Shown here one piece after another: positions 50,862-62,468 of a stretch of 64,000 nt of DNA (positions within the stretch are counted from its first letter, which is position 1; each line of letters begins with the position of its first letter). The DNA is from Enterobacter vonholyi (GTDB lineage: Bacteria > Pseudomonadota > Gammaproteobacteria > Enterobacterales > Enterobacteriaceae): positions 1 through 64,000 of the forward strand of contig NZ_VTUC01000009.1 of assembly GCF_008364555.1 (NCBI RefSeq). The letters run 5' to 3'. The notes under the pieces are model-generated. The model saw only the letters and a list, made by a program, of their open reading frames with translations, was not told the origin of the DNA and made no database searches. A program made the position numbers and the translations under genes.

Positions 50862-52396
50862 AACAGCCCCAACGGCTTATCGGAGTAGCTGACCAGCAAA
50901 CATTTCGTCTGCTGATAATGCTCCAGCATCATCTTGTGGGTTTCACGCCCGATGCCCGATTGCTTATAACCGCCAAATGCCGCGTGCGCAGGATAGGCGT
51001 GGTAGCAGTTGGTCCATACGCGCCCGGCCTTAATGCCTCTGCCCATTTTATAGGCCAGATTACCGTTGCGGCTCCAGACGCCTGCTCCCAGGCCATACGG
51101 CGTGTCGTTGGCAATCTCCAGCGCCTCCTCCATCGTTTTGAAGGTGGTCACGGCCAGTACCGGTCCGAAAATTTCTTCCTGGAAGACGCGCATGTTGTTT
51201 TGACCGAACAGGATCGTCGGCTCCAGATAATACCCGTCCTGCAGATCCCCACCGAGTACCTTACGACGCCCGCCGGTGAGAATATCCGCCCCCTCTTTCT
51301 TGCCGATGTCGATGTAGTTGAGGATAGTTTCCAGCTGTCCATGCGAGACCTGCGCCCCCATCTGCGTGGCGTTATCAAGCGGGTTACCGCTGCGGATAGA
51401 CTCAACGCGCCGAATCGCCCGCTCCATAAAGCGCTCGTAGATGGACTCTTGTACCAGCGCACGGCTTGGGCAAGTGCAGACTTCGCCCTGGTTAAACGCA
51501 AACAGCGCAAACCCTTCCAGGGCTTTATCGAAGAAGGCATCCTCTTCCTCCATTACGTCTGCGAAGAAGATGTTCGGGGATTTCCCGCCCAGCTCGAGGG
51601 TCACCGGGATAATGTTCTGCGTGGCGTACTGCATGATCTGCTGGCCCACCTCCGTCGACCCGGTAAACGCCACTTTGGCGATCCGTTTTGAGGTAGCCAG
51701 ATATTCCCCTATCTCCCCGCCCGCGCCGTTAACCACGTTAATCACGCCCGGCGGCAAAAGATCGCCAACGATTTCCATCAGCAGCAGCACCGAGAGAGGG
51801 GTCAGACGCGCCGGTTTCAGCACAATGCAGTTTCCCGCCGCCAGCGCGGGCGCCATTTTCCAGCTCGCCATCAGCAGCGGGAAGTTCCACGGTATGATTT
51901 GCCCAACGACGCCCAGCGGTTCGTGGAAGTGATACGCCACGGTATCGCTGTCTACCTCGCTTATTCCTCCCTCCTGAGCGCGAATGCAGGAAGCAAAATA
52001 GCGGAAGTGGTCAATGGCCAGCGGCACGTCTGCCGCCATCGTTTCCCGTATCGGCTTGCCGTTATCCCAGGTTTCAGCCGTCGCCAGCAGCTCCAGATTC
52101 TGCTCCATCCGATCGGCGATTTTGAACAGGATCGCCGCCCGGTCCTGCACGGAGGTGTGAGCCCATTTTTCTTTCGCTTTGTGCGCCGCATCCAGCGCCA
52201 GGTCGATATCACGCTTGCCGGAGCTGGCAATTTCGCACAGCGGCTGGCCGGTAACGGGAGTAAGGTTGGAATAGTATTCGCCGTCGACGGGAGCTACCCA
52301 GTCGCCGCCAATAAAGTTGTCATAACGAGGCTTCAGCTTGAGGGGAAAACCATACTCGCCGGGCTGGATACGCGATGAGGGAGGATTGTTTGTCAT
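50858..52396 (-). CDS. aldB: Acetaldehyde dehydrogenase AldB
   Basis: 512 residues, equal to E. coli AldB; NADP-dependent oxidation of acetaldehyde and other aldehydes in the cytoplasm. Catalytic Glu in LELGGKSPN and Cys in [12 protein letters not shown]; cofactor block [18 protein letters not shown]. The start [10 protein letters not shown] matches E. coli; the frame is open 30 codons upstream. In E. coli it is a stationary-phase (RpoS), CRP and Fis-regulated gene. Confidence 0.97.
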   Translation of the reverse strand: MTNNPPSSRIQPGEYGFPLKLKPRYDNFIGGDWVAPVDGEYYSNLTPVTGQPLCEIASSGKRDIDLALDAAHKAKEKWAHTSVQDRAAILFKIADRMEQNLELLATAETWDNGKPIRETMAADVPLAIDHFRYFASCIRAQEGGISEVDSDTVAYHFHEPLGVVGQIIPWNFPLLMASWKMAPALAAGNCIVLKPARLTPLSVLLLMEIVGDLLPPGVINVVNGAGGEIGEYLATSKRIAKVAFTGSTEVGQQIMQYATQNIIPVTLELGGKSPNIFFADVMEEEDAFFDKALEGFALFAFNQGEVCTCPSRALVQESIYERFMERAIRRVESIRSGNPLDNATQMGAQVSHGQLETILNYIDIGKKEGADILTGGRRKVLGGDLQDGYYLEPTILFGQNNMRVFQEEIFGPVLAVTTFKTMEEALEIANDTPYGLGAGVWSRNGNLAYKMGRGIKAGRVWTNCYHAYPAHAAFGGYKQSGIGRETHKMMLEHYQQTKCLLVSYSDKPLGLF

Positions 52397-52482
52397 GACC
52401 GTCTCCTTGCTGTTGGTGTACAACAAGGGTAGTTCCGGCTGGCGATTTTCTCGCCAACCGATAACGGCGTTTACGACGGGGG

Positions 52483-54330
52483 TCACGGAGTTTCAGGAAA
52501 TAATAACGAATCGCGTAATAAATGATCGTTACCGCGACGGCGGGTAAAGCCGATGCGGTTGAAGTATTCCAGGATCTGGATCGCCAGCTTGCGCCCCACG
52601 TTCAGCCGATCGCGGAAATCCGCTGCGCAGGTCGAGCCGCGCGCCTGATCCAGCTCGCGGATCAGGTTGGCAAACGCCACAATACGATCGTTACGGTAAT
52701 AACGATCTTTCACGATCGCGACTATTAGCCCCTGCTGCGCCGCATGGCGCAACACCTGCCGCATCAGCTGCTCTTCGGTATTCGTTTCGCGGGCCAGATC
52801 CCGAACCCACCACGGCTCATCGCCAAACATCGGGGCGGCTTTTTGCCATATGGCCTCTTGCTCGGCGGTGAACCCGGCCTTGTGATCCGGCAGATGCAGC
52901 CAGCCGTGGTGGCTTTTGATCGCCCCGCTTTCGCGCATGTTTTCAATCAGCAGCAGCACCAGCGCATCGTCTTCCATCGGCAGCGCCATGCGCCGCAGAC
53001 GCTCACGGCCCGGGCCAGGCTCGTCCTGATGCTGTTCGTGGTAAGTCGCAAGCGTGTTCAGTATCTTACGCTGCCATTGCGCAGCAACCGGGGCATTGAG
53101 CAGGCTGTCTCCAGCCTGAATAAAGCCCGGCTCCTGAGTCAGCTGCCGTAAGCCTTCCCCGCTCAGCTGGCGTGCCCATGCAAAATCACGCAGGCTCACC
53201 GCTCCGCGATCGAGGTGTACCCGCAGCGCGGCGTTATTCTCTCTGGCCTGCGCCAGCGCGGCCAGCCACTGCAGATATTCCGGCTTACGCTTGCCGCGTC
53301 GGGGTGGGTTAAGCGCCACCACGCGCGCCCCGGCAAGCGTTTCCCTTGCAGAAATGTCACGCAGAACCAGACGATCGTTGTCTGCCAGCCAGAGCGGTGA
53401 ATCGAATACCAGCTCGGCGAGATCGTTTTCCAGCAGCGACACGCGCCCGGTGATATGGCTGGCCGCGTGGTGAATATGCAGCGGCTGCCATTGAGTCAGC
53501 GGCATGAGTGTCTGCAGGGAGACAATCACGCGTTCAGACGGTTCCGGCGGGGCATCGGCCAGCAGCCAGTCGCCGCGATTAAGCTGCTCTTTTTCCGCAT
53601 CCCCGGCAATGTTCAGCGCGATACGCTGCCCGGCGTGGGCGCGGTCTGCGGGCTGGTTTTGCGCATGTAAGCCGCGCACGCGCATCGGTTTGTTCACGCC
53701 CGTCAGCCAGAGCGTATCACCGACGTTCACTTCGCCGCTCAGCGCCGTACCAGTCACCACCAGTCCCGCGCCTTTCACGGTAAACGCCCGATCAATGGCC
53801 AGGCGGAAACGATGATGGCTGGCGTGAGTGCGTGATGAAAGGTGCTGTAAATGGTGGCGAAGTTCGTCGATACCGCGCCCTTCCGTCGCCACGGTGACAA
53901 ATAGCGGTGCATCGGAAAAACCATACTCCCGCAAGGTCGCCTGTACCGTTTCGCGCACCTCGCTGACGCGTGCGTCATCCACGCGATCGGCTTTGGTCAG
54001 CGCCACGGTCAGCTGCGGGTTATCGGTCAGCTGCAGGATCGCCAGGTGCTCGCGGGTTTGCGCCATCACGCCGTCATCGCAGGCCACCACCAGCAGGGCA
54101 TGATCGATGCCGCCCACGCCCGCCAGCATGTTGGACAGAAACTTTTCATGCCCCGGCACATCAATAAAGCCCAGCACGCGGCCATCAGGCTGGGGCCAGT
54201 AGGCATAGCCCAGATCGATGGTCATACCGCGCTTTTTCTCTTCCGGCAGGCGGTCGGCGTTTACGCCGGTAATGGCCTGCAGTAACGTGGTTTTTCCGTG
54301 GTCAACGTGACCGGCGGTGGCAATAATCAT
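52483..54330 (-). CDS. selB: Selenocysteine-specific elongation factor
   Basis: 615 residues (E. coli SelB 614). The EF-Tu-like GTPase domain starts [20 protein letters not shown], with DVPGHEKF and TKADRVDD. Four C-terminal winged-helix domains bind the SECIS hairpin of selenoprotein mRNAs. The ATG overlaps the selA stop (ATGA, 4 nt), so synthesis is coupled to SelA. Confidence 0.98.
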   Translation of the reverse strand: MIIATAGHVDHGKTTLLQAITGVNADRLPEEKKRGMTIDLGYAYWPQPDGRVLGFIDVPGHEKFLSNMLAGVGGIDHALLVVACDDGVMAQTREHLAILQLTDNPQLTVALTKADRVDDARVSEVRETVQATLREYGFSDAPLFVTVATEGRGIDELRHHLQHLSSRTHASHHRFRLAIDRAFTVKGAGLVVTGTALSGEVNVGDTLWLTGVNKPMRVRGLHAQNQPADRAHAGQRIALNIAGDAEKEQLNRGDWLLADAPPEPSERVIVSLQTLMPLTQWQPLHIHHAASHITGRVSLLENDLAELVFDSPLWLADNDRLVLRDISARETLAGARVVALNPPRRGKRKPEYLQWLAALAQARENNAALRVHLDRGAVSLRDFAWARQLSGEGLRQLTQEPGFIQAGDSLLNAPVAAQWQRKILNTLATYHEQHQDEPGPGRERLRRMALPMEDDALVLLLIENMRESGAIKSHHGWLHLPDHKAGFTAEQEAIWQKAAPMFGDEPWWVRDLARETNTEEQLMRQVLRHAAQQGLIVAIVKDRYYRNDRIVAFANLIRELDQARGSTCAADFRDRLNVGRKLAIQILEYFNRIGFTRRRGNDHLLRDSLLFPETP

Positions 54331-55712
54331 TTCAACAACATCTCCAGAAATCGCTCTTCATCTTCAAGGCAGCGCAGATCCAGCCACATCCGGCCATCGT
54401 AAATCCGCCCGATCACCGGCGTCGACAAATTACGCCAGCGCGACGACAGGGCTTCAAGGTGGCTGCCGCGCCCGTCGCGCGGGGTGAACGTCAGCGCTTC
54501 ACTCGGCAGCCTGTCCACCGGCAGCGAACCGCTGCCAATCTGCGACTGGCAGGGCTCAATGCGAACGTCAAAATCAGAGTAGTGCGCGGCTATGCGCGGC
54601 AGCAGAAGTTCGGCCTGGGCGCGAATCGAGGCGGCATCACGGCTTAACAGGCGCAGCGTGGGCAGGCGGTCGGCCAGTTTTTCCGGGTGGAGATAGAGCC
54701 GCAGCGTCGCCTCCAGCGCGGCAAGCGTCATTTTATCGGCGCGCAAGGCGCGCTTGAGCGGATGCTGCTGCAGCTGCGCAATCAGCTCGCGCTTGCCGAC
54801 GATAATCCCGGCCTGCGGCCCGCCCAGCAGTTTGTCGCCGGAAAAGCTGACCAGGCTAACGCCCGCCGCAATCATCTCCTGCGGCATCGGCTCTTTTGGC
54901 AGCCCGTACAGGCTCAGATCCACCAGCGAGCCGCTGCCGAGATCGGCAATCACCGGTATGTTCAGTTCGCGCCCAATCGCCGCCAGCTCCGCCTCTTCAA
55001 CCGTTTTGGTGAAGCCTTCAATATGATAATTGCTGGTGTGGACCTTCATCAGCAGGGCAGTATTTTCATTTACCGCCGCGCGATAGTCTTTCGCATGGGT
55101 ACGGTTGGTGGTGCCCACTTCATGCAGCGTACAGCCCGCCTGGCGCATCACGTCCGGAATACGAAACGCTCCGCCAATCTCCACCAGCTCGCCGCGGGAC
55201 ACCACTACCTCTTTGCCGCTGGCGGTGGCCGCCAGCATCATCAGCACCGCTGCGGCGTTGTTATTCACAATGCAGGCATCTTCCGCACCGGTCAGCTGGC
55301 ACAGCAGCTCCGCCAGCGCGTGGTCGCGATGCCCGCGTCCGGCGCCGTCCAGATCGTACTCCAGCGTTACAGGCGCTTGCATGGCCTGCACGACGGCGGC
55401 AACGGCCTCTTCCGCCTGCTGGGCTCGCCCGAGGTTGGTATGCAGTACGGTACCGGTCAGGTTAATCACCGGGCGTAACGCGCTTTGCACCTTCTCATCC
55501 AGCCGCTGTTCAACTTCCTGCTCCCACGCACTGCACCAGTCGGGCAAGGCGTTTTCTGCCTGAATCGCGCAGCGGGCTTCGTCCTGAAGCAGGCGTAACA
55601 TTTCCACCGTCGCGGTATGGCCGAAGCGCTCAACAACAGCATGAATGCGGGGCTCGCGAAGGAGACGGTCGGTAGCGGGGATCTGGCTGTACAGCGAACG
55701 ATGAGTAGTCAT
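54327..55712 (-). CDS. selA: L-seryl-tRNA(Sec) selenium transferase
   Basis: 461 residues (E. coli SelA 463). PLP enzyme that converts Ser-tRNA-Sec to Sec-tRNA-Sec using selenophosphate. Core blocks [35 protein letters not shown] and the PLP lysine in [14 protein letters not shown]. The ATG at 55712 matches the family start; the frame is open 54 codons upstream through a repeat. The first 80 residues are more divergent from E. coli than the core. Confidence 0.97.
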   Translation of the reverse strand: MTTHRSLYSQIPATDRLLREPRIHAVVERFGHTATVEMLRLLQDEARCAIQAENALPDWCSAWEQEVEQRLDEKVQSALRPVINLTGTVLHTNLGRAQQAEEAVAAVVQAMQAPVTLEYDLDGAGRGHRDHALAELLCQLTGAEDACIVNNNAAAVLMMLAATASGKEVVVSRGELVEIGGAFRIPDVMRQAGCTLHEVGTTNRTHAKDYRAAVNENTALLMKVHTSNYHIEGFTKTVEEAELAAIGRELNIPVIADLGSGSLVDLSLYGLPKEPMPQEMIAAGVSLVSFSGDKLLGGPQAGIIVGKRELIAQLQQHPLKRALRADKMTLAALEATLRLYLHPEKLADRLPTLRLLSRDAASIRAQAELLLPRIAAHYSDFDVRIEPCQSQIGSGSLPVDRLPSEALTFTPRDGRGSHLEALSSRWRNLSTPVIGRIYDGRMWLDLRCLEDEERFLEMLLK

Positions 55713-55737
55713 GAAAGCGCCTGGCGAGTAAATATCT

Positions 55738-55760
55738 TCCCCCCTCCCGACGGGAGAGGG
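55738..55760. repeat. Palindromic intergenic repeat, copy 5 (partial, yibF-selA)
   Basis: Only the hairpin part, CCCCTCCC-GAC-GGGAGAGGG, is present; the GGGTGAGGG tail is missing. Confidence 0.65.
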
Positions 55761-55815
55761 AGTTAACATGTAGAGGGATTGTACCGCCTCCGACGCCGAA
55801 GTGTTATAACCCGCG

Positions 55816-56424
55816 TCAAGCCTTTGGCGGTTCTGTACGGGCAAAGCTCTCGCGGCTAAAAAGCGTGTCTGCAAGCTTCACCAGCAGCGGACGGTCGACG
55901 CACCAGCCCGGGGAGACGTGGCGGAAGTTGAGATAGCCAATCGCGCAGGCGATGGCGATGGTCCCCAGGTTCAGGCTGTCGGTGTCGATCTTTCCCTCCC
56001 GGATAAGCTGTTCACACCTGTCCAGGCTGCGGCTGATTTTTTCCCGCTGGCGTAACAGTTCCGTTTCCGACTGCTGGGCAGCGGGCCTTGCCTGTTCCCG
56101 TACGGAGGTTAATGCCGCATCCATAATACCGTCGGCCAGGGCTTCAATTTGCTTCACCGCCAGCGCCGCTTTTGGGTCAGCCGGCAGCATTGCCGGGGCA
56201 ACGCCCAGCAGCTCGATATACTCCGCAATAATCGGGGAATCGAACCAGTACTCGCCCTCGTCCGTGACCAGCGCCGGGACCTTCCCCAGCGGGTTGTACT
56301 GCGCGACGCCGTTTTCCGCGTTGTAGGGTTGTTCATTAACGAATTCAAATTCAATCCCCTTCTCCAGCAGGAGAATCGAGATTTTTCGCACGAAGGGACT
56401 GGTATAGCTGCCGATGAGTTTCAT
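55816..56424 (-). CDS. yibF: Glutathione S-transferase-like protein YibF
   Basis: 202 residues, equal to E. coli YibF. Thioredoxin-fold N-terminus [20 protein letters not shown] with the glutathione-site Ser, cis-Pro in LGKVPALV, and an all-helical C-terminal domain. Substrate unknown. Lies upstream of selA on the same strand, as in E. coli. Confidence 0.95.
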   Translation of the reverse strand: MKLIGSYTSPFVRKISILLLEKGIEFEFVNEQPYNAENGVAQYNPLGKVPALVTDEGEYWFDSPIIAEYIELLGVAPAMLPADPKAALAVKQIEALADGIMDAALTSVREQARPAAQQSETELLRQREKISRSLDRCEQLIREGKIDTDSLNLGTIAIACAIGYLNFRHVSPGWCVDRPLLVKLADTLFSRESFARTEPPKA

Positions 56425-56514
56425 TGCCTGATCCTTGATGCCGGAAAAAAATCAGTATGGATCAAGCGATGAAAAAAGGGCAGGTCTGCATGTCGCATTC
56501 CTGCCCTGGAAGGA

Positions 56515-57651
56515 TTAGTGATCGAGGTAGAGGTAGTGCATCCAGCTGGTCATGCGCAGCAGTACTTTACGCATCACCGAGACGTGGGCGAAATGGTCCG
56601 AATAGACCGCCACCTGGGCATAGATACCGTCCGGCAGGGCATCGACTTCAGCGTCAGGGCTCAGTTCTATGATGGCCTGCACGCCATCCGTACCCGGTGT
56701 GACCGTCAGAGACTGCAGCGCGCCCTGCGCCTGATAGGTTCCTCCCGGTACCACAGGCAGAATTGCGGTGAGCTTCCCGGAGAACACCTGGCCCGGCAGC
56801 GCGTTAAACACCACTTCCGCTTCATCGCCCGGCTTCAGACGCAGCAGCGAGTTCTGGCGGAACTGGGCCACAATCTGACGCTTCTGTTCTGGGATAAAGA
56901 CCATCACCGGACGCAGCGGCAGCGCGGCGGCATAGGTCCCCGGACGTATCAGCACCTGGGTGATGTAACCATCACTCGGCGCACGCACCACGGTCTGATC
57001 CAGGTTGTATTTGGCTTCGGCAAGCTGGGCGCGTAACGAAGCAATCTGCGACTGCTCGCCGTTCACCATGCTGTCTAACTGGCTTTGGATCTGCACCTGT
57101 TCAGCCACGGAGCCTTTCACCATGGCGTCCTGCGCCAGATAGTTTTGCCGCGCGTTATCAATATCGCTTTCAGAGAACGGATTGACCTTCGCCTGGCTGC
57201 CTTTCAGGTAGCGCTGATAATCTTTATAGAGGCGATCGCGCTCAGCGGAGACGCGCGTGGTATTGGCAACCGCTTCCGACAGCTGCGCTTTCAGATTGTC
57301 GATATTGTGCGTCGCGGTTACCAGGTCGGCCTGGAGTCTGTCGACGCGCGCCTGATAGCGGCCCGGATCAAGTTTAAATAACACTTCGCCTTTTTTAATT
57401 AGCTGGTTATTTTTATCTGTCACTTCGCTGACCACCCCGGTAACCTGCGGCGTAATCGGAATAGAAATAACCGCTTTTTGCGCCGTAAAGGTATACGGGT
57501 GGTTATAGTTCATTAACAGAATAAGTCCGGCAACAATAAATACGCCGCCTAATGTTGCGGTGGCAAGCGTCCACTGGTTGACCGGAATTCGGAATATTTT
57601 AAAGATGGCCCAGGCAAATGCCACGTAGGTCAAAATAATCAACAGATCCAT
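56515..57651 (-). CDS. yibH: HlyD-family membrane fusion protein YibH
   Basis: 378 residues, equal to E. coli YibH. One N-terminal membrane segment (two hydrophobic stretches, residues about 3-20 and 28-47), then the lipoyl/barrel-sandwich halves ([37 protein letters not shown]) separated by an alpha-helical hairpin. Likely the periplasmic adaptor of an efflux system. Starts 2 nt after yibI, so one operon. The E. coli rhsA cluster that lies between yibF and yibH is absent here. Confidence 0.95.
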   Translation of the reverse strand: MDLLIILTYVAFAWAIFKIFRIPVNQWTLATATLGGVFIVAGLILLMNYNHPYTFTAQKAVISIPITPQVTGVVSEVTDKNNQLIKKGEVLFKLDPGRYQARVDRLQADLVTATHNIDNLKAQLSEAVANTTRVSAERDRLYKDYQRYLKGSQAKVNPFSESDIDNARQNYLAQDAMVKGSVAEQVQIQSQLDSMVNGEQSQIASLRAQLAEAKYNLDQTVVRAPSDGYITQVLIRPGTYAAALPLRPVMVFIPEQKRQIVAQFRQNSLLRLKPGDEAEVVFNALPGQVFSGKLTAILPVVPGGTYQAQGALQSLTVTPGTDGVQAIIELSPDAEVDALPDGIYAQVAVYSDHFAHVSVMRKVLLRMTSWMHYLYLDH

Positions 57652-57653
57652 GA

Positions 57654-58010
57654 TTAGCGCTCCAGCGTGGTCTTATCAGCAGCAGGCTTTACCGCGGCCA
57701 GCTTTTGTTCTAATTCGGCCACGCGTTTGGCCAGCGCATCCATGCCCGGAACCTCATCAGGCTTTGTGATGTGGTTTTGCATACCCCAGCCGCGATCTTC
57801 ACGGTACAGCGTGGCCCAAATCCACAGGAATGGCCAGATGGCATGAAGCGTAAACAGGCTAATCCAGCCTGCCGTATGAATGGCATCGGCATGTGGGTGG
57901 TTACGCTTTTTGGCCATATTATAAGGGATGTCATGGATAGCGATGATTCCATAAAAGAGAACCAGAAATACAAAAATCAATACGCCCAGCGCAAAATAGT
58001 TGAGAAACAT
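57654..58010 (-). CDS. yibI: DUF3302 inner-membrane protein YibI
   Basis: 118 residues (E. coli about 120). Two membrane segments (residues about 3-25 and 45-70) and a C-terminal coiled-coil stretch ([18 protein letters not shown]). Always found with a YibH-type adaptor; function unknown. Ribosome binding site GAGGAG. Confidence 0.93.
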   Translation of the reverse strand: MFLNYFALGVLIFVFLVLFYGIIAIHDIPYNMAKKRNHPHADAIHTAGWISLFTLHAIWPFLWIWATLYREDRGWGMQNHITKPDEVPGMDALAKRVAELEQKLAAVKPAADKTTLER

Positions 58011-58350
58011 ATTCTCCTCACTTAAACAACGTCAACTCATTAAATTAATAAAACGGTACGCAACCTAATTAATTTTTTATAAACACGGGGTTGTGCTTAT
58101 TATTTCCGAGCCGGGGAGTATGGGTTTTTATAATATCTCCATGCAAGTTTATAAGCGTGTCAAAATATATCCTGAATAATAATAGACTTAACCTTACAAT
58201 ATGAGCGTAATCCACCTTTTAACTTTTCGCCATACCACACAGAAAAAGTGGTTTTTTAGCTTATCGTGTCGTGCCATATCATCCTGGCGCTGAATCGCTA
58301 TGCAGAGTTTGCCGTCGATCACAGCGGGAGAAATCTGCATAAAAATATTT
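58011..58350. other. Distal part of the yibI/mtlA intergenic region
   Basis: 340 bases, A/T-rich, holding the yibI promoter. I see no gene; a 60-codon frame on the minus strand overlapping the CRP sites is not convincing. Confidence 0.5.
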
Positions 58351-58527
58351 TGTGAAATCAGTCACAATCCAGAAACAAACACGCCATAACAAAACGTGAC
58401 AACAATCACACAAAAGGGTGTGTTTTGCTTTTTTTCTCGCCATCGTATTTTTTTTGCCCATCGTTTTTGTGATTCAGATCACCTCATAGATATCCTCACC
58501 CCCTACATTTACGTGACATGAATCACA
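58351..58527 (+). promoter_or_regulatory. Cluster of four CRP sites upstream of mtlA
   Basis: TGTGAAATCAGTCACA (58351-58366, perfect TGTGA-N6-TCACA), CGTGACAACAATCACA (58395-58410), TGTGATTCAGATCACC (58468-58483) and CGTGACATGAATCACA (58512-58527). Intervals are about 44, 73 and 44 nt. E. coli mtlA has a similar multi-site CRP array. The MtlR target cannot be placed with confidence; CTGTCTGGACAG (58541-58552) is a small palindrome nearby. Confidence 0.85.
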
Positions 58528-58667
58528 TAAATTTTCACTGTCTGGACAGTTGAACGATTCAGTGCCAGATTTCACAGCATCAGAACAGGGCCCGGCTACC
58601 TCTGCCGCCTCATTAACAATAAACCTCGGGCCATAAGCCTTAGCGTAAACAGAAGAAGGGGTGTTTT

Positions 58668-60575
58668 ATGTCATCCGATTTCAAGATCAAAGTTCAAAGC
58701 TTTGGTCGTTTCCTCAGCAACATGGTGATGCCAAATATCGGCGCGTTTATCGCGTGGGGTATCATCACCGCATTGTTCATTCCGACAGGGTGGTTGCCTA
58801 ACGAGACGCTGGCGAAACTTGTTGGCCCAATGATTACCTATCTCCTGCCGCTGCTCATCGGTTTCACCGGGGGTCGTCTGGTGGGCGGTGACCGTGGTGG
58901 CGTAGTGGGTGCCATCACAACCATGGGCGTTATCGTCGGTGCAGATATGCCGATGTTCCTCGGTGCGATGATTGCCGGTCCTCTGGGCGGCTGGGCGATT
59001 AAGAAATTCGACGTCTGGGTTGATGGTAAGATCAAATCCGGCTTCGAAATGCTGGTGAATAACTTCTCTGCGGGCATCATCGGGATGATCCTCGCCATTC
59101 TGGCGTTCCTCGGCATTGGCCCTGCGGTTGAAGTGCTGTCTAAAATTCTGGCGGCAGGCGTTAACTTCATGGTGGCGCACGAGATGCTGCCGCTGGCGTC
59201 TATCTTCGTTGAACCGGCGAAAATCCTGTTCCTTAACAACGCCATCAACCACGGCATCTTCTCGCCGCTGGGTATCCAGCAGTCTCACGATCTCGGCAAG
59301 TCTATCTTCTTCCTGATTGAAGCTAACCCGGGTCCAGGTATGGGCGTTCTGCTGGCGTACATCTTCTTCGGCCGTGGCAGCGCTAAACAGTCTGCTGGCG
59401 GCGCGGCGATAATTCACTTCCTGGGCGGTATCCACGAAATTTACTTCCCGTACGTGCTGATGAACCCGCGTCTGATCCTGGCCGTTATCCTCGGCGGTAT
59501 GACCGGCGTGTTCACCCTGAGCGTGCTGGGCGGCGGTCTGGTTTCTCCGGCCTCTCCGGGTTCTATCCTGGCGGTACTGGCGATGACGCCAAAAGGCGCT
59601 TACTTCGCGAACCTCGCGGCTATTTTTGCGGCAATGGCCGTCTCCTTCGTGGTCTCTTCTATCCTGCTGAAAACCAGCAAGGTGAAAGAAGATGATGACA
59701 TCGAAGCGGCGACCCGTCGTATGCACGACATGAAAGCCGAATCCAAAGGCGCGACCCCACTGGCAGCAGGTGATGTCTCTAACGACCTGAGCCACGTGCG
59801 TAAAATCATCGTTGCCTGTGATGCCGGTATGGGTTCCAGCGCGATGGGAGCAGGCGTGCTGCGTAAGAAAGTGCAGGATGCGGGCCTGACCAACATCTCC
59901 GTGACCAACAGCGCCATTAACAGCCTGCCGCCGGATGTTGACCTGGTCATCACGCACCGCGATCTGACCGAACGCGCCATGCGCCAGGTGCCGCAGGCAC
60001 AGCACATTTCGCTGACCAACTTCCTCGACAGCGGCCTGTACACCAGCCTGACCGAACGTCTGGTGGCCGCGCAGCGTCACGAAGACAACGAAGTGAAAGT
60101 GCGCTCCAGCCTGCAGGACAGCTTTGACGAGAGCAATGCTCATCTGTTTAAGCTGGGTGCGGAGAATATTTTCCTCGGTCGTACCGCGGCCACCAAAGAA
60201 GAAGCGATTCGCTTTGCCGGTGAGCAGCTGGTGAAAGGCGGCTACGTTCAGCCTGAATATGTCGACGCGATGCTGGAACGCGAAAAACTGACGCCAACCT
60301 ACCTGGGCGAATCCATCGCGGTGCCGCACGGAACGGTTGAAGCGAAAGATCGCGTCCTGAAAACCGGCGTCGTATTCTGTCAGTACCCGCAGGGCGTGCG
60401 CTTCGGTGAAGAAGAAGACGACATCGCCCGTCTGGTGATTGGTATCGCCGCTCGCAACAACGAGCACATTCAGGTGATTACCAGCCTGACCAACGCCCTG
60501 GATGATGAATCCGTCATTGAGCGTCTGGCCAATACCACCAGCGTGGAAGAAGTGCTGGCTCTGCTTAACAAATAA
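58668..60575 (+). CDS. mtlA: Mannitol-specific PTS enzyme IICBA
   Basis: 635 residues (E. coli 637). The membrane IIC domain (residues about 1-345, ending near SILLKTSKVKEDDDIE) transports mannitol. IIB has the phospho-Cys in IIVACDAGMGSSAMG and IIA the phospho-His in ESIAVPHGTVEAKD. Delivers mannitol 1-phosphate to MtlD. The ATG has AAGGGG upstream. Followed by a repeat before mtlD. Confidence 0.98.
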   Translation: MSSDFKIKVQSFGRFLSNMVMPNIGAFIAWGIITALFIPTGWLPNETLAKLVGPMITYLLPLLIGFTGGRLVGGDRGGVVGAITTMGVIVGADMPMFLGAMIAGPLGGWAIKKFDVWVDGKIKSGFEMLVNNFSAGIIGMILAILAFLGIGPAVEVLSKILAAGVNFMVAHEMLPLASIFVEPAKILFLNNAINHGIFSPLGIQQSHDLGKSIFFLIEANPGPGMGVLLAYIFFGRGSAKQSAGGAAIIHFLGGIHEIYFPYVLMNPRLILAVILGGMTGVFTLSVLGGGLVSPASPGSILAVLAMTPKGAYFANLAAIFAAMAVSFVVSSILLKTSKVKEDDDIEAATRRMHDMKAESKGATPLAAGDVSNDLSHVRKIIVACDAGMGSSAMGAGVLRKKVQDAGLTNISVTNSAINSLPPDVDLVITHRDLTERAMRQVPQAQHISLTNFLDSGLYTSLTERLVAAQRHEDNEVKVRSSLQDSFDESNAHLFKLGAENIFLGRTAATKEEAIRFAGEQLVKGGYVQPEYVDAMLEREKLTPTYLGESIAVPHGTVEAKDRVLKTGVVFCQYPQGVRFGEEEDDIARLVIGIAARNNEHIQVITSLTNALDDESVIERLANTTSVEEVLALLNK

Positions 60576-60583
60576 GTTCTCTT

Positions 60584-60648
60584 CCCTCTCCCTCCGGGGA
60601 GAGGGCTAGGGTGAGGGGGAAAACGTTCCTCACCCCAGCCCTCTCGGG
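60584..60648. repeat. Palindromic intergenic repeat, copy 6 (mtlA-mtlD), complete inverted pair
   Basis: GAGAGGGCTAGGGTGAGG and its inverse CCTCACCCCAGCCCTCTC match at 17 of 18 positions around a 9-12 nt centre, and CTCTCCCTCCGGGGAGAG adds a local hairpin. This is a REPIN-like unit. Sitting inside the mtl operon, it may set the relative levels of mtlA and mtlD. Confidence 0.8.
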
Positions 60649-60674
60649 TAAAAACATTGATGAAGGTTAACACT

Positions 60675-61823
60675 ATGAAAGCATTACATTTTGGCGCAGG
60701 TAATATCGGTCGTGGTTTTATCGGTAAACTGCTTGCTGACGCGGGCATTACTCTGACATTCGCCGATGTGAATCAGGTTGTCCTGGATGCCCTGAATGCC
60801 CGTCATAGCTATCAGGTCCATGTGGTGGGCGAAAACGAGCAGGTTGAGACGGTATCCGGCGTCAACGCGGTCAGCAGCATCGGTGAAGACGTTATTGACC
60901 TGATCGCCAGCGTCGATCTGGTCACCACCGCCGTGGGTCCGGTCGTCCTTGAGCGCATCGCCCCTGCGGTTGCAAAAGGCCTGGCAAAACGTAAAGCGCA
61001 GGGCATCGACACCCCGCTGAACATCATCGCCTGTGAAAACATGGTGCGCGGCACTACGCAGCTGAAAGGCCACGTTCTTAACGCGGTGGCAGACGAAGAC
61101 AAAGCCTGGGTTGAAGCGCACGTGGGTTTTGTGGATTCCGCCGTGGATCGCATCGTTCCGCCTTCCGAATCCGCGACCAACGACCCGCTGGAAGTGACCG
61201 TGGAAACCTTCAGCGAGTGGATCGTCGATAAAACCCAGTTTAAAGGTGACCTGCCGACCATTCCGGGAATGGAATTAACCGATAACCTGATGGCATTTGT
61301 CGAACGCAAGCTCTTCACGCTGAACACCGGGCATGCTATAACCGCGTACCTCGGAAAATTGGCCGGTCATCAGACCATTCGTGACGCGATACTCGATGAG
61401 AAGATCCGCGCGGTGGTAAAAGGGGCAATGGAAGAGAGCGGCGCGGTGCTAATCAAACGCTACGGTTTTGATGCTGAGAAACACGCAGCATACATCCAGA
61501 AAATCCTCGGTCGCTTTGAAAACCCGTATCTGAAAGATGACGTTGAGCGCGTGGGCCGCCAGCCGCTGCGTAAGCTGAGCGCGGGCGATCGCCTGATTAA
61601 GCCGCTGCTGGGCACTCTGGAATACGGCCTGCCGCACGCCAACCTGGTGAAAGGGATTGCCGCAGCGATGCACTACCGCAGCGAGCAGGACCCACAGGCG
61701 ATTGAGCTGGCTCAGCTGATTGATGATAAAGGCGCGCAGGCTGCGCTGGCGCAGATCTCCGGTCTGGACGCCAACAGCGACGTGGTTGCGGAGGCGGTTA
61801 ACGCATACAACGCAACCAAATGA
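60675..61823 (+). CDS. mtlD: Mannitol-1-phosphate 5-dehydrogenase
   Basis: 382 residues, equal to E. coli MtlD; NAD-dependent oxidation to fructose 6-phosphate. N-terminal Rossmann motif [20 protein letters not shown] and catalytic region [25 protein letters not shown] at 60675 chosen by family start; in-frame ATGs at 60657 and 60660 lie upstream. The stop overlaps mtlR (ATGATG). Confidence 0.97.
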   Translation: MKALHFGAGNIGRGFIGKLLADAGITLTFADVNQVVLDALNARHSYQVHVVGENEQVETVSGVNAVSSIGEDVIDLIASVDLVTTAVGPVVLERIAPAVAKGLAKRKAQGIDTPLNIIACENMVRGTTQLKGHVLNAVADEDKAWVEAHVGFVDSAVDRIVPPSESATNDPLEVTVETFSEWIVDKTQFKGDLPTIPGMELTDNLMAFVERKLFTLNTGHAITAYLGKLAGHQTIRDAILDEKIRAVVKGAMEESGAVLIKRYGFDAEKHAAYIQKILGRFENPYLKDDVERVGRQPLRKLSAGDRLIKPLLGTLEYGLPHANLVKGIAAAMHYRSEQDPQAIELAQLIDDKGAQAALAQISGLDANSDVVAEAVNAYNATK

Positions 61824-62410
61824 TGCAGAATGCGGCGCAGGTTAGCCTGCGCCCTGATTACAGATTGTCAGATATGCAGGCAATAATGGAACAAACCCAG
61901 GCCTTTGAAAATCGTGTGCTTGAGCGTCTGAATGCTGGCAAAACCGTACGAAGTTTCCTGATTGCCGCCGTCGAGCTGTTAACCGAGGCGGTGAATATCC
62001 TGGTGCTTCAGGTGTTTCGCAAAGACGACTACGCGGTAAAATATGCTGTAGAACCGTTACTGGACGGAGACGGACCGCTGGGCGATCTATCCGTGCGTCT
62101 GAAGCTGATTTATGGTCTTGGCGTGCTGAACCGACAAGAGTATGAAGATGCGGAGCTGTTGATGGCGCTGCGAGAAGAGCTCAATCATGACGGTAACGAG
62201 TATACCTTTACCGACGATGAGATTCTGGGGCCCTTCGGCGAGCTGCACTGCGTTACCGCGCTGCCCCCTGCTCCCCATTTTGATAACAGCGACCCTGAGC
62301 TCTACGCGATGCAAAAGCTGCGTTATCAACAGGTTGTCCGATCCACGATGGTTCTCTCCCTGACTGAGCTGATTTCCCGAATCAGCTTAAAAAAAGCGTT
62401 TCAGAAGTAA
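61820..62410 (+). CDS. mtlR: Mannitol operon repressor
   Basis: 196 residues (E. coli 195). An all-helical MtlR family protein without a classical DNA-binding domain; represses mtlADR in E. coli, probably indirectly or with HPr. Block [20 protein letters not shown] and C-terminus [14 protein letters not shown]. The start ATG overlaps the mtlD stop by 4 nt (a second ATG follows directly). Confidence 0.96.
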   Translation: MMQNAAQVSLRPDYRLSDMQAIMEQTQAFENRVLERLNAGKTVRSFLIAAVELLTEAVNILVLQVFRKDDYAVKYAVEPLLDGDGPLGDLSVRLKLIYGLGVLNRQEYEDAELLMALREELNHDGNEYTFTDDEILGPFGELHCVTALPPAPHFDNSDPELYAMQKLRYQQVVRSTMVLSLTELISRISLKKAFQK

Positions 62411-62468
62411 GCCTGCTCACATTGGTGTATCCTTCCCTGTAAATTCCCCGTTTTCAGAGTTATTTGTC

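Noticed and set aside
58279..58461. A 60-codon frame upstream of mtlA as a small gene
   Set aside because: It overlaps two good CRP sites, lacks a ribosome binding site and has no match.
58671..60467. A 598-codon open frame on the minus strand opposite mtlA
   Set aside because: Its translation is rich in His, Gln and Arg with no recognisable domain; mtlA on the other strand is unambiguous.
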